Assembly (NCBI GenBank): GCA_019285715.1
Contig: CP079108.1
Location: 3,735,001 to 3,799,000, forward strand
From: Sphingosinicellaceae bacterium
GTDB taxonomy: Bacteria > Pseudomonadota > Alphaproteobacteria > Sphingomonadales > Sphingomonadaceae
Reading direction: 5' to 3'
DNA: 64,000 nucleotides
This document shows positions 38,358-47,308 of this stretch, one piece after another (position 1 is the first letter of the stretch; every line of letters starts with the position of its first letter). The position numbers and the translations under genes are program-made. The notes beneath the pieces were generated by a model. That model saw nothing but the letters and a program-made list of their open reading frames with translations, searched no databases and was not told the DNA's origin.

Positions 38358-40031
38358 CTAGCGCGCCGGCGACCCGGCCATGCGCACCGCGGCGATGCCC
38401 CAGGGACCCTTGCCGGCGTCGACCTTGGCGATCACCGACATGGTTCGCGGATCAACGATCGAGACATCGTTCGAGGAACCGTTCGCCGTGAATGCCAGCC
38501 CGGCATCCGGAGCGAGTGCCAGGCCCCAAGGGCGCGGCCCGACGACAGCAAAGCCGGTGACCGGGTTGCCCGGGGCATCGACGTCGACCCGGACCAGGCG
38601 GCCACCGCGACCGGTGGTCAGCAGCATGGTGCTCGGGTTGAGCCGGGCAACGCCCATCGGGCGGTCCTCCTTGCGCAGGGTGATCGTGCGCAGGCGCTTC
38701 TGCGCCTTGAGGTCGACGACGCTCAGCGACGCGTCGAACTCGCCGGGCACGACGACGCGGTCGGGGGCTAGGAACAACGCATTGCGGGGACGCTCGCCGA
38801 CCTCGACGCGCCCGACGACCGCGAGCGGCGTGCCGCGCACGATGGCGAGGCTGTGGTCGCCCTCCGAGGTCGCGAGGATAGTATGGCCGTCGGGCGAGAC
38901 CGAGACACCCTCCGGCTCGCTGCCGACGGCGAGCGTGCCAAGCATGGCACCGCCGCTGCTGATGATGATGAGCTGGCCGGTGTCCTCGCTGGCGACGTAG
39001 AGCCGCTCGCCGTCAGCGCTGATCGCGATCTGCTCGGGGTCGGAGATACCGCGCAGGGTGCGCAGTACCTGCCGCGAGCCGAGGTCGATGACGACGATGC
39101 CGTCGGCGGCGCGGTCGGGCGGCGGCAGCTTGCTTTCGTCAACGCCCGGCCCGGCGATCGGCGAGCCGCTGACCGCGACGTAGAGCAGCTTGCCGTCGGG
39201 GCTGGCGACGAGCCCGCGAGGGCGCTTGCCGATGGCGATCCGCGCGACTTCGAGCTGCGTCGCCGGGTCGATGACGCTGATGTCGCCAGAGCCCTCGTTG
39301 GTCGCATAGACCAGGTAGCCGCTCGGCACGGCCGCCGACACGGTCAGTTCGGGCGGTGCCCGCAGGGCGGAAATCAGGGCGTTCAGGCGCGTCTCGAGGG
39401 CACCGGGCTGGCGGCAAACGAGCGGCAGCATGCGCTGCCGGTCTTCCATGATCCGCGTATCCCACTGGACCTGTTCGTCGGCGGCGGCGCGACGTTCGGC
39501 GGCGGCCTTCGCCGCTGAATTGTCGAGGGCGGCCTTCGCCGCTGGATTGTCGAGGGCGGCCTTCGCCGCTGGGCTGTCGAGGTCGACATAGCCTTGCTCG
39601 ATGCGGCGGGCGAGCTGGTCCTGGCGGCCGTTGAAGCGGCGAATGCCGTTGATGATGATGCGGCGCTCGGCATCGATGGTCTCGATCAGGCCAGCGGCGA
39701 GGCGGGCCCGGGCGACGTCGGGATTAGGCTGGCGAGCGGCGAACTGCTGGAGCTGGAGCCCGGCCTCGGGAACCGGCACGCTGCGCGGCGCGACATCGGC
39801 GACAAGCCGCGCCAGCGTGGCATCCGACCGCCAGTTGCGTGCCGACGGAGTGCCGGCCGGAGCCCAGATATCGGCGGCGGTGAGCGTCGAAGCCGGCTCG
39901 GTTTCGCAGGGCCATTCGGGCGTGGCGGAGGCCGGATGAGGTGCGGCCACCGCCTTCGCTGCGGGGGCAGCGAAAGCGTTGCCAGCCGCCCCTACCGTGA
40001 GGGCGATAAGGGCAGCGGCCGTGAACTTCAC
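38358..40031 (-). CDS. Periplasmic YVTN beta-propeller protein of a PQQ-dehydrogenase operon
   Basis: A 557-residue secreted protein. Signal peptide MKFTAAALIALTVGAAGNAFAA; then about 200 residues of mostly helical sequence containing a 9-residue tandem repeat (AAKAALDN type); then a seven-bladed-type propeller of YVTN repeats (SGDISVIDPATQLEVARIAIG, DGIVVIDLGSRQVLRTLRG and others, ending SNDVSIVDPRTMSVIAKVDAG). It begins at GTG 40031, overlapping the stop of the cytochrome c gene. Propeller proteins of this kind occur in PQQ-dependent alcohol dehydrogenase clusters, where their role is unknown; the helical N-terminal half is not part of the usual family as I know it. Confidence 0.82.
   Translation of the reverse strand: MKFTAAALIALTVGAAGNAFAAPAAKAVAAPHPASATPEWPCETEPASTLTAADIWAPAGTPSARNWRSDATLARLVADVAPRSVPVPEAGLQLQQFAARQPNPDVARARLAAGLIETIDAERRIIINGIRRFNGRQDQLARRIEQGYVDLDSPAAKAALDNPAAKAALDNSAAKAAAERRAAADEQVQWDTRIMEDRQRMLPLVCRQPGALETRLNALISALRAPPELTVSAAVPSGYLVYATNEGSGDISVIDPATQLEVARIAIGKRPRGLVASPDGKLLYVAVSGSPIAGPGVDESKLPPPDRAADGIVVIDLGSRQVLRTLRGISDPEQIAISADGERLYVASEDTGQLIIISSGGAMLGTLAVGSEPEGVSVSPDGHTILATSEGDHSLAIVRGTPLAVVGRVEVGERPRNALFLAPDRVVVPGEFDASLSVVDLKAQKRLRTITLRKEDRPMGVARLNPSTMLLTTGRGGRLVRVDVDAPGNPVTGFAVVGPRPWGLALAPDAGLAFTANGSSNDVSIVDPRTMSVIAKVDAGKGPWGIAAVRMAGSPAR
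39502..39582 (-). repeat. Three in-frame 27-base tandem repeats
   Basis: Three consecutive 27-base units (39502-39528, 39529-39555, 39556-39582) differ at a few positions only. In the protein they give three copies of a 9-residue A-A-K-A-A-L-D-N-P/S type unit in the helical N-terminal half of the beta-propeller protein. Such repeats change number easily by slippage. Confidence 0.85.
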
Positions 40032-40420
40032 TTGCCGGACGCAGCAGCGCCGGTCTGGGATAGATAGGCGATGAGGTTCGCACGGTCTGCCGCGACAGGA
40101 AGGCCGGCGAAGATCATCTTGGTGCCGGGCACGACCGCCTTGGGGCTGGTCAGGTACTTGTCCAGCGTATCCTCGGTCCAGGTCAGGCCGATGCTCTTCA
40201 TGGCGGGCGAGTAATTGAAGTTGGGGATGCTGCCCGACTTGCGTCCGACGACGCCGGCCAAGGACGGCCCGATGCGGTTTTCGCCGGCGGTGAAGGAGTG
40301 GCAGACCATGCACTTGTTGGCGACGACCTTACCGGCGACGGGATCGCCCGCGGCACTGGCGGCGGCGGGCAGCGCCAGCAGGATGGCGGCAACGATGAAG
40401 GCGTTTCGCTTGGTCGTCAT
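40028..40420 (-). CDS. Periplasmic class I cytochrome c
   Basis: A 130-residue cytochrome c. A signal peptide (FIVAAILLALPAAASA) precedes the heme site CMVCH (Cys37, Cys40, His41), and the distal Met lies in PGTKMIFAG, as in mitochondrial-like cytochromes c2/c552. The ATG at 40420 has GGAGAATGAC upstream. It is the second cytochrome of the xox operon, besides the XoxG homologue, so it may carry electrons from XoxG to the oxidase. Its stop overlaps the GTG of the beta-propeller gene. Confidence 0.92.
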   Translation of the reverse strand: MTTKRNAFIVAAILLALPAAASAAGDPVAGKVVANKCMVCHSFTAGENRIGPSLAGVVGRKSGSIPNFNYSPAMKSIGLTWTEDTLDKYLTSPKAVVPGTKMIFAGLPVAADRANLIAYLSQTGAAASGK

Positions 40421-40471
40421 GTCATTCTCCAGATCAGGGTTCGCGGTAGCAGGTTTGACCATGCTGACGCT

Positions 40472-40831
40472 TCAAAAGCAGCGGAAGTCGGCTTCGACCT
40501 GGGCTTCGCGAAGCCGGTCGACGACGTCCTTGAGGGCCGGGGTGTCGCGGAACATGCCGGCGGCCTCGCCACCGACGAGACGCATTCGCAGCACCGTGTC
40601 GGCGCGTTCGTAGATCTCAAAGGGCATCGCCGAAGCAATAGTGTCGATGCTGCATGAACAGCGTCTTAGCGCATCCTGCGTCTGCCCGTTCGCCGCCATG
40701 CAGCCGATTACGTAATCGGCGGTGGTTTCGGTCGGATAGCTGTTCGCCGCGGCCTTCGCGGGGAGCATCCCGGCGGGCACCGCGACCAGCGCGGCGCAGA
40801 GAAATTGACGGAGGAGTGCTTGACGAATCAT
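40472..40831 (-). CDS. Small secreted cysteine protein of the xox operon, unknown
   Basis: A 119-residue protein. Signal peptide about residues 1-28 (LLRQFLCAALVAVPAGMLPAKA). The mature part has four cysteines: Cys44, Cys58 and Cys60 (RRCSCSIDT) and Cys118 two residues from the C-terminus (DFRCF). No heme motif is present. The first half contains TADYVIGCMAANGQTQDALRRCSC, whose spacing resembles small helical Cys-pair proteins; I do not recognise a named family. Its ATG overlaps the xoxJ stop (ATGA), so it is made together with XoxJ and may be a disulfide or metal-handling helper of the dehydrogenase. Confidence 0.75.
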   Translation of the reverse strand: MIRQALLRQFLCAALVAVPAGMLPAKAAANSYPTETTADYVIGCMAANGQTQDALRRCSCSIDTIASAMPFEIYERADTVLRMRLVGGEAAGMFRDTPALKDVVDRLREAQVEADFRCF

Positions 40832-41646
40832 GGCGCAGCCTCCGTAGGCGGCAGCAACGGCACGTGGGAGGCAGTCAGGATCGCCTCGATCGGCGCACGG
40901 TTGGCGGTAATGAATTGCTCGATGCGAGCCTTCCACCGGGCCTCGCCGAAGCGCGTCGCCATGCCGATGTCGAAGGCGAGCGGCGACGGCTTGGGGCCGC
41001 TCGCGAGCGGCGTGACGCGGAACACGCCGGGCTGCAGGCTGGCGAACCACGCACCAATCGGGCCCCATACCACGGCGGCGTCCACCTGGCGCGCGGCGAC
41101 GTCGTCGATCATGCGCTTGCCGACGATCGCGGCACCGGTGTCGAAGGTCAGCGAATAGCCTCGCATGGTGTCGAGCATGCCGGCGCGGGCGAGCACGTCG
41201 GCGGCGGGCGAACTCGACTGCGCCCCGATCGACAGGCGCTTCAGGGCCGGGTCGTCGAGCGTCGTCGCGGTGATGTTGTCGGCGGCGCGGGTGACCAGCA
41301 CATAGGTAGAGCGGTAATAAGGAATCGTCGTCGAGGCGATGTCGATGCCGACGACGGTGCCCATCACGACGTCGCAGCGCCGCGCCATCAGCGTGCGTCG
41401 GTAGAAGCCGATGCCGGTCGGGAACCACGTGTAGGCGACGGGCACGCCCAGGTCCTTGGCGAACAGTTCGGCGATGCGGTTCTCATAACCCTTGCCGTCC
41501 TCGGTCGACGACGGCGGTGCGGACGGATCGGCACAGACGCGGAGAGTAGCACGGTCGATCGCCTCGGCACGCTCGGCGGCGATGGTCGGCGTCGCGGCGG
41601 AAAACCCAAGCGCCGCGAGCAGGACCGCGCGCCAGGTCGCCGGCAT
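40828..41646 (-). CDS. xoxJ: XoxJ/MoxJ-like periplasmic binding protein
   Basis: A 272-residue protein of the type-2 periplasmic binding fold found in methanol dehydrogenase operons. Signal peptide RAVLLAALGFSAATPTIAA; then LRVCADPSAPPSSTEDGKGYENRIAELFAKDLG, the family's first strand and helix (given by its ends RVCADPSAPPSS and GYENRIAELFA), and CDVVMGTVVGID. Two mature cysteines are present. XoxJ is thought to assist activation or folding of XoxF. Its ATG overlaps the xoxG stop by one base (TGATG). Placement directly after xoxF and xoxG is the classic xoxFGJ order. Confidence 0.9.
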   Translation of the reverse strand: MPATWRAVLLAALGFSAATPTIAAERAEAIDRATLRVCADPSAPPSSTEDGKGYENRIAELFAKDLGVPVAYTWFPTGIGFYRRTLMARRCDVVMGTVVGIDIASTTIPYYRSTYVLVTRAADNITATTLDDPALKRLSIGAQSSSPAADVLARAGMLDTMRGYSLTFDTGAAIVGKRMIDDVAARQVDAAVVWGPIGAWFASLQPGVFRVTPLASGPKPSPLAFDIGMATRFGEARWKARIEQFITANRAPIEAILTASHVPLLPPTEAAP

Positions 41647-42119
41647 CAGGACCCCATGCAGGCAGTTTCGGCTGCGGCGACATCGGCGGGTTTCTTGGGC
41701 TGGGGATCCGGGCGGCCGCGGCCAAGCGAGCCGTCGGCGCGAGCCTTCAGGTAGGTGTAGATATCCTCGATGTAGCACATCACGTTGGGGTCGGTGCCGA
41801 ACGCGGGCATCGCCAGCTCGCCGTTCTGCTTGCCGTTGACGACGGTGGTCAGGAACGTGTCATGATCCATCGTCTTGAGCGAGTTGGTCAGGTTCGGGGC
41901 GAAGGTGCCACCGAGCGCATCGGTACCGTGGCAGACCTGGCAGTTGCCGCTGTAGCGCTTGTAGCCGCTGAATACCGGCCAATCGACAGCCTTACCTGGA
42001 GCGGCTGCGGCGGCCGGTGCGGTGACCGCTGCGGCGGGAGCCTGGGCATTGGCGATATCGAGGTTGGACGAAAGGACGAGCGCCGTAATCATGACGCTCA
42101 GCTTGAACACGGTTTTCAT
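41646..42119 (-). CDS. xoxG: XoxG-like cytochrome c
   Basis: A 157-residue periplasmic cytochrome. A signal peptide (FKLSVMITALVLSSNLDIANA) is followed by an Ala/Pro linker, then the heme site CQVCH (Cys60, Cys63, His64) and a Met in GELAMPAFG. In this family it is the dedicated electron acceptor of XoxF. Start ATG 42119 is chosen over the upstream TTG because it gives a clean signal peptide. It is 78 bases downstream of xoxF, and the gap holds no clear hairpin strong enough to call a terminator. Confidence 0.9.
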   Translation of the reverse strand: MKTVFKLSVMITALVLSSNLDIANAQAPAAAVTAPAAAAAPGKAVDWPVFSGYKRYSGNCQVCHGTDALGGTFAPNLTNSLKTMDHDTFLTTVVNGKQNGELAMPAFGTDPNVMCYIEDIYTYLKARADGSLGRGRPDPQPKKPADVAAAETACMGS

Positions 42120-42197
42120 TAAATCTGCCTGCAAGCCTTTATCGAAGATACGGGGAGCGCCACAGCGGCGCTCCCCAGATTAGTCATTCTCCGGCGA

Positions 42198-44018
42198 TCA
42201 GTTCGATGCGACCGCCGCTCCACCGGGAACCTCGAACACGGTTAGAGCACCGCCGAGGTTGGTGTACTGCGACAGGCTGCGATAGGCACCGACGGCACCC
42301 AGGCCTTCCTGGTCGCCGGTCAGGCCAGCGGCCATGCCGATCGCCGCCCAGCCACCGACGCCCGACAGCACCGCGACGTACTGCTTGCCGTTGTAGGTGT
42401 AGGTGTTGATGTTGCCGATGATGCCCGACGGCGTCTTGAACTTGTACAGTTCCTTGCCGGTGTTGGCATCAACAGCCTTCAGATAGCCTTCCATGGTGCC
42501 GTAGAAGACAACGTCGCCGGCGGTGGCGAGCGCACCGCTCCACACCGAGAACGGCTCCTTCACTTCCCACTTCACCTTGCCGGTGGTCGCATCCCAGGCG
42601 GCGAAGCGACCGAGGTTGGTCTCACCCTTGGGCGGGAACATCGTCAGGTTGGCACCGACGTAGGGCGACCCGGCGACATAGGCGACCTTGGTCGGCTCGT
42701 AGTTCATGCAGACGTGGTTGCCCGGGATGTAGAACAGGCCGGTCTTCGGGCTGTAGGCCGAGGGCTGCTGGTCCTTCGAGCCGAGTGCGGCCGGGCAGAC
42801 GTCCTTGGTGACGACGTCCTCGCCGTTGCCTTCGGTCGAGTATGCGGCGACGCGCACCGGCAGGCCGGTCTTCTTGTCGATCGAGGACGCCCAGTTGACC
42901 GCCGGGTCGTACTTCTCGGCGACCAGCATCTCGCCGGTCAGGCGGTCGAAGGTGTAGCCGAAGCCGTTGCGGTCGAAGTGGACGAGGAGCTTGCGGTCCT
43001 TGCCGTTCATCTTCTTGTCGACGAGGATCATCTCGTTGACGCCGTCATAGTCCCACTCGTCGTGGGGGGTCATCTGGTAGATCCACTTGGCCTTGCCAGT
43101 GGTGGCATCGCGGGCCCAGACCGACATCGACCAGCGGTTGTTGCCGGGACGCTGTGCCGGGTTCCACGCACCCGGATTGCCGGACCCGTAGTAGATCAGG
43201 TTGGTCTGGGGGTCATAGCTGGTCCAACCCCAGGTGGTGCCGCCGCCGAGCTTCCACTGGTCACCCTTCCAGCCGGCGAGGCCGGAGTCCTTGCCGACGG
43301 CCTTGCCCATCGACATGGTCTTTGCCGGGTCGATCAGCGTGTCGCTGTCGGGACCCGACGAATAGGCCCGCCAGACGCGCTTGCCGTCGGCGATGTTGTA
43401 GGCCGTCATCGCGCCGCGAACGCCGAACTCGCCGCCGCTGTTGCCGATCAGGACCATGTTGCCGATGACCATCGGCGCGGCGGTGCCGGTCTCACCCTTG
43501 GTCGGGTCGCCGTTCTTGATGGACCACAGCAATTTGCCGGACTTCGCATCGAGCGCGACCAGCGTGGTGTCGGCCTGGTGCAGGAAAATCTTGCCGTCGC
43601 CGTAGGCAACGCCGCGGTTAACGGTATCGCAGCACATCACCGCGATGGTCTTGTTGTCCTGCTTCGGCTCGTACTGCCAGGCGATCGTGCCATCCTTCGA
43701 CAGGTCGAGGGCGAACACCTTATTGGGATACGGGGTGTGGATGTACATCATGTTGCCGATGACCAGCGGGCCGCCTTCATGGCCGCGGAGGACGCCGGTG
43801 GAGAAGCTCCAGGCAACGCGCATGTCCTTGACGTTGGTCGCGTTGATCTGGCTGAGTTCACTGTAGCGCGTGCTGCTGTAGTTACCGAGCGGCATGACCC
43901 ACTGGTTGGCGTCCTTCTGCAAAGCTACCAGTTCGTCGCGTGCAGTCGCGGGTACCGCCGTGGCCGCAAGTGCCAGGCCCATCGCCGCGCCAACCAGATA
44001 TTTCCTGACCATCATCAT
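42198..44018 (-). CDS. xoxF: Lanthanide-type PQQ-dependent methanol dehydrogenase XoxF
   Basis: A 606-residue secreted quinoprotein of eight W-motif propeller repeats. Signal peptide about residues 1-27. The vicinal disulfide is Cys129-Cys130 (VMCCDT). Metal/PQQ ligands can be placed at Glu197 (GGEFG), Asn281 (GSGNPG), catalytic Asp323 and Asp325 (EWDYDG). The extra aspartate two residues after the catalytic one marks lanthanide-dependent XoxF enzymes; calcium MxaF enzymes have Ala there. It oxidises methanol, and often other primary alcohols, in the periplasm. Three ATGs open the frame (44018, 44015, 44012); GGGGAAG just upstream fits the third best. Upstream lies a 361-base control region. 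Confidence 0.95.
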   Translation of the reverse strand: MMMVRKYLVGAAMGLALAATAVPATARDELVALQKDANQWVMPLGNYSSTRYSELSQINATNVKDMRVAWSFSTGVLRGHEGGPLVIGNMMYIHTPYPNKVFALDLSKDGTIAWQYEPKQDNKTIAVMCCDTVNRGVAYGDGKIFLHQADTTLVALDAKSGKLLWSIKNGDPTKGETGTAAPMVIGNMVLIGNSGGEFGVRGAMTAYNIADGKRVWRAYSSGPDSDTLIDPAKTMSMGKAVGKDSGLAGWKGDQWKLGGGTTWGWTSYDPQTNLIYYGSGNPGAWNPAQRPGNNRWSMSVWARDATTGKAKWIYQMTPHDEWDYDGVNEMILVDKKMNGKDRKLLVHFDRNGFGYTFDRLTGEMLVAEKYDPAVNWASSIDKKTGLPVRVAAYSTEGNGEDVVTKDVCPAALGSKDQQPSAYSPKTGLFYIPGNHVCMNYEPTKVAYVAGSPYVGANLTMFPPKGETNLGRFAAWDATTGKVKWEVKEPFSVWSGALATAGDVVFYGTMEGYLKAVDANTGKELYKFKTPSGIIGNINTYTYNGKQYVAVLSGVGGWAAIGMAAGLTGDQEGLGAVGAYRSLSQYTNLGGALTVFEVPGGAAVASN

Positions 44019-44379
44019 CTTCCCCAGTGACCTCCGAAATCGTCGACCAGACCTCTGCGAAGCCGTCGCGACATGCCAGTTTTATCCCGATCTGGCGCCG
44101 GGTGTTCGATTTGAAATCTGTCTGCCCTAGCTTGCAGTCCGTCAACCCAACTTTAGTAGCATACGCAAGCGCACCAAGTTGTCAGCCCGAGAAAGTGCCG
44201 CTTAATCAGTGTAAGACGCTGATCATCTGCGACAATATGATTATTTCCGCCCGCCGTCTGCTGCAGGTGCGAAGGATTTATTGTGCAGGTGCGAACGAAT
44301 GGTGATGCCGCATCAACCTGTTCGGTGCGAAATAGCCGAGCGGACCAATAACGATCCCAGGTTCAGCTTTCAGATGCCG
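44019..44379. promoter_or_regulatory. xoxF upstream region
   Basis: A 361-base gene-free stretch between the envelope protein gene and xoxF, both on the minus strand. It is more AT-rich than its surroundings and contains the GGTGCGAA repeats listed separately and, closer to xoxF, CCAACTTTAGTA (44147-44158), whose complement reads TACTAAAGTTGG. It very probably carries the promoter of the six-gene xox operon; -35/-10 boxes could not be fixed by eye. Confidence 0.6.
44266..44331. repeat. Three direct GGTGCGAA repeats upstream of xoxF
   Basis: GGTGCGAA occurs at 44266-44273, 44288-44295 and 44324-44331, all in the same orientation. The first two are parts of an exact 12-base repeat, TGCAGGTGCGAA (44262-44273 and 44284-44295), 22 bases apart, about two helical turns. 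Such phased direct repeats suit binding by an OmpR-type response regulator, and one is encoded at 47372-48052. They lie 250-310 bases from the xoxF start. Confidence 0.6.
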
Positions 44380-44892
44380 CTAGTTCGGCGTGCGCAGCGG
44401 CAGGGACGTCATCAATCCGTCATGGATCTCGCCGGCGAGGAAGCGTCCGGCCCGGGCCCACGACTCGTCGCTGTCGTCGCGAAAACTCAGGTCTCGCGCC
44501 CAGATCGTGCGATTGCTCTGGGTGTCGACCAGCCGGGTCACGACATTCATGATCAGGGTACTGACCTTGTGGACCGTGGTCACCGCGATCAGCGTCGCGT
44601 TCTTCGCCCGGGCCAGTGCGAGCTGGCACTCGGCATCGTTGTTTGGGCAGCCGGCGTGCATCGCCTCGCTGGTCTCGATCTGCGCCGACACGCCGGGCTG
44701 GTGGCCGAGCGCCGCCGCCATCTCGGTCGACATCGAGCGCTGGCGCCGATCATGGTCGGCCTTGTGGTCGGCCTGCTCGTTGGAGGTGTCGAGGAAGCTG
44801 ACCGGATAGACCGCGATCACGGCCGCCGCGCTCGCCGGTCCTGCCGCCACCAGCGCCAGCACGGCTATCATCACGCGACGTGCGGCGACCAT
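44380..44892 (-). CDS. Secreted DUF3280/DUF2380-like protein
   Basis: A 170-residue protein with a signal peptide (RRVMIAVLALVAAGPASAAA). The mature part shows VYPVSFLDTSNE, a cysteine pair in HAGCPNNDAECQLALARAKNA (given by its ends HAGCPNN and ECQLALA), HKVSTLIMNVVTRLVD and RDDSDESWARAGRFL. The last two stretches match the unnamed domain I know as DUF3280 or DUF2380, often found beside PQQ-dehydrogenase genes; the exact Pfam number needs a search. ATG 44892 has GGGAGGA upstream. It lies between the TonB receptor and xoxF in the same direction, so a role in that system is plausible. Confidence 0.75.
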   Translation of the reverse strand: MVAARRVMIAVLALVAAGPASAAAVIAVYPVSFLDTSNEQADHKADHDRRQRSMSTEMAAALGHQPGVSAQIETSEAMHAGCPNNDAECQLALARAKNATLIAVTTVHKVSTLIMNVVTRLVDTQSNRTIWARDLSFRDDSDESWARAGRFLAGEIHDGLMTSLPLRTPN

Positions 44893-44990
44893 ATTGGAGT
44901 TCCTCCCGAGAACGCTGCGGGATACGCGCCACTCGGAGGCTGGTTCCGGTAGCCCCCGCGTGACCACCGTACACGACCGGCCGGACTGCG

Positions 44991-47288
44991 TCAGAATTTC
45001 GCCCGCACTCCCGCGAGCCAGCGGCGCGGTGCGCCCGGCCCCAGGCTGCGCGGGTCGCTGGCACCAGGGGCCTCGGACAGCTCGACCTCGCCGGTCTCGG
45101 AGAAGGTACCGAAGGTGGCATAGCGCTTGTCGAAGACGTTCGACAGCTCGGCGAACAGCGTCACCGGGCCGGCCACGGCGACGCTGCTGCGCAGGTTGAC
45201 CAGCGCGTAACCGCCGGTCTTCGGCTGCAGGTTCGCCTCGTCGCCGACCAGATACTGGCCGGTCTGCGCCTGGACGTCGCCGCCCAGCGAGAAACCGCGC
45301 CCGGTGTAGTCGACCGAGACCAGCCCGCGGTGGCGCGGCACGCTCGGCAGGCGGTCGCCGCGCCCGACCGCGATCTGGCCGTCCTCGTTCGCGGAGGGAT
45401 TGTCGGGACTGTTGAGCAGCAGCGGCGTGCGGAAAGTGGCGTCGGTAAAGGCATAGCCGGCGTGGATCGACCACGGCCCCTGGACCGCGGTGACGCTGGC
45501 CTCGACCCCCTGTCGCCGGGTCTGGCCGATGTTCTGGAAGAAAGCCCGGCCACGGGTTTCGGCGGCGATGAACTGGATGTCGTCGTGGTTGGTGGCGCGG
45601 TAGCCCGAGAGCAGCCAGTCGATCTGCCACTGGCCCTCGTGCAGCCGGCCCGATGCGCCCAGCTCCCAGGTCTTGGCGACAACCTGCTTGAGCGGCGGAT
45701 CACCGACGAAGAAGTTGGTCAGGCTGCACGGAGCATTCTCGTCGGCGCAGGCGAGCTCGGCCGGGGTCGGCGCGCGGTTGGTCTCGGCATAGCCGCCGCG
45801 GAACGACAGCGCCGTCGAGATTTCCCAGTCCAGCTCGGCGCCCGGATTGACCCGGGTGAACTTGTGGTTGCCGTCGAGCACGGTGCCGATGCGGTCGTCG
45901 AGGATGACCTTGGCCTGGTTCCAGCGCACCCCGAGCTCGGCGCTCAGCCCGCGGAACAGCGGCAGTTTGTCGGCGAGGAACACGCCCGTGTAGCGGGTCC
46001 GGGCGTTGAGCGCGACCGGCGTGATCGAGCCGTCGGGCTGGGCGATGATCGGCCCGAGCCCGGTGACGCTGCGGTCCTCGGTCAGCTGGCCGAGTTCGGT
46101 CGAGCTATCGAAGCGCGTGTGGCTGCGGTCGTAGCTGGCGCCGATGGTGAGCTGGTTCTCGCCGCCGAACAGCGCGCGCTTGTCGACCAGCTGGACCAGC
46201 GCGCCGCCGGCCCTGGTGTTGGTGCGGCTGCGGTTGAGGACTCCGTAGCCCTCCCCGCCGAGCGTGTCGGGAACGAAATTGCCGGCATTGTCGCGCAGCA
46301 GGTCAGCATCGCCGGCGGCATTCTCCAGGCACAACAGGCCCGCGGCCTCCTCGCCGTCGCATGCCTCGACGTCGGCAGCGTCGCCGTTGACCGTCTTCTG
46401 CCTGAGCTGCTGGTAATAGAGGCTGGCTTCGAGGCGGGTGGTGGACGACAATTCGACCCACGGATGCAGGCTGACGCGGCCGTATTTGTTGCGGGTGTTG
46501 TCGGGGTAGGTGAACACCGCCCGGCGGTCAGCGGCGAGCAGCTCGACGGGTGCGGACCCATTCCCGGTCAGGTCGCTGTCGGCGCCGGTCAGCTTGAGGT
46601 GAATGCCGGCCTTGTCGCCATCGTAGCCGAAGTCGGCGAAGCCGTTGTACAGCGTCGAGGGCGAGTGCCGCCGCCAGCCGCTGTCATGGTTCTCCTCGAG
46701 CGCGATGTAGGCGCTGAGCGGCCCGCTGTTCCAGCCCACCTCGACCGAGCCTTGCGCGCGGCCATAGCGCCCGCCCGCGCCCGAGATCGCGAACCCCGGT
46801 GCGGTCCGCCCGGTCTTGGTGCCGACGACGATCGCGCCGCCGAGCGCGTTGAGGCCGTAGACCGGGCTGGCGTCGAGGATGGTGATGGTGTCGATCGCGG
46901 CTTGCGGCAGCAGGTCGAAGTTGACGGTGTCGCCGAACGGCTGGTTGAAGCGGGCACCGTCGACGTAGAACGCCAGGCCCTGCGCGGTGCCCTGCAGCGG
47001 CGAGGCGACGAAGCCGCGATAGACCAGGTTCGGCTGGAACGGATTGCTCTGCGCCTCCGACAACGACAGCCCCGGCACCGTCCGCGCCAGCCCGCCGAGC
47101 AGGTCGGCATGGCCCGCCCGGTTGAGGTCGGTCGAGGTCACGACAGTCGCATCGTCGAGGTCGAGGCCACCGCCCGGAGCGGTCACGACGATGGTCGGGT
47201 TGGAGGGATCGGAGTCCTGCGCCACCACCGGGCTCGCGACGAGGACCGGCCCCGCAACGAGGGCGATGACGAGAAACTTCCGGGCCAT
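44991..47288 (-). CDS. TonB-dependent receptor next to xoxF, possible metal or metallophore receptor
   Basis: A 765-residue outer-membrane receptor. Signal peptide MARKFLVIALVAGPVLVASPVVAQ, then TIVVTAPGG as TonB box, the plug (LARTVPGLSLSEAQSNPFQP, LAFYVDGARFNQPFGDTVNF, GLNALGGAIVVGTKTG) and a long barrel with two extracellular Cys pairs (EACDGEEAAGLLC and LACADENAPC) ending in VRAKF. The Cys/acidic loops could suit metal-complex binding but prove nothing. It lies after an OmpR regulator gene and before the envelope protein gene and xoxF, all in one direction. By analogy with LutH-type receptors of methylotrophs it may import a lanthanide complex; that is inference. Confidence 0.88.
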   Translation of the reverse strand: MARKFLVIALVAGPVLVASPVVAQDSDPSNPTIVVTAPGGGLDLDDATVVTSTDLNRAGHADLLGGLARTVPGLSLSEAQSNPFQPNLVYRGFVASPLQGTAQGLAFYVDGARFNQPFGDTVNFDLLPQAAIDTITILDASPVYGLNALGGAIVVGTKTGRTAPGFAISGAGGRYGRAQGSVEVGWNSGPLSAYIALEENHDSGWRRHSPSTLYNGFADFGYDGDKAGIHLKLTGADSDLTGNGSAPVELLAADRRAVFTYPDNTRNKYGRVSLHPWVELSSTTRLEASLYYQQLRQKTVNGDAADVEACDGEEAAGLLCLENAAGDADLLRDNAGNFVPDTLGGEGYGVLNRSRTNTRAGGALVQLVDKRALFGGENQLTIGASYDRSHTRFDSSTELGQLTEDRSVTGLGPIIAQPDGSITPVALNARTRYTGVFLADKLPLFRGLSAELGVRWNQAKVILDDRIGTVLDGNHKFTRVNPGAELDWEISTALSFRGGYAETNRAPTPAELACADENAPCSLTNFFVGDPPLKQVVAKTWELGASGRLHEGQWQIDWLLSGYRATNHDDIQFIAAETRGRAFFQNIGQTRRQGVEASVTAVQGPWSIHAGYAFTDATFRTPLLLNSPDNPSANEDGQIAVGRGDRLPSVPRHRGLVSVDYTGRGFSLGGDVQAQTGQYLVGDEANLQPKTGGYALVNLRSSVAVAGPVTLFAELSNVFDKRYATFGTFSETGEVELSEAPGASDPRSLGPGAPRRWLAGVRAKF

Positions 47289-47308
47289 GCAGCACTCCCC
47301 CTGGGACT

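Noticed and set aside
39502-39582. Possible CRISPR-like repeat array
   Set aside because: The three units are directly adjacent without spacers and are in frame in a protein gene.
42198-44018. Calling the quinoprotein a calcium ethanol dehydrogenase (ExaA)
   Set aside because: ExaC-like and ErbR-like neighbours invite this, but the D-Y-D pair and the xoxG-xoxJ order fit XoxF better.
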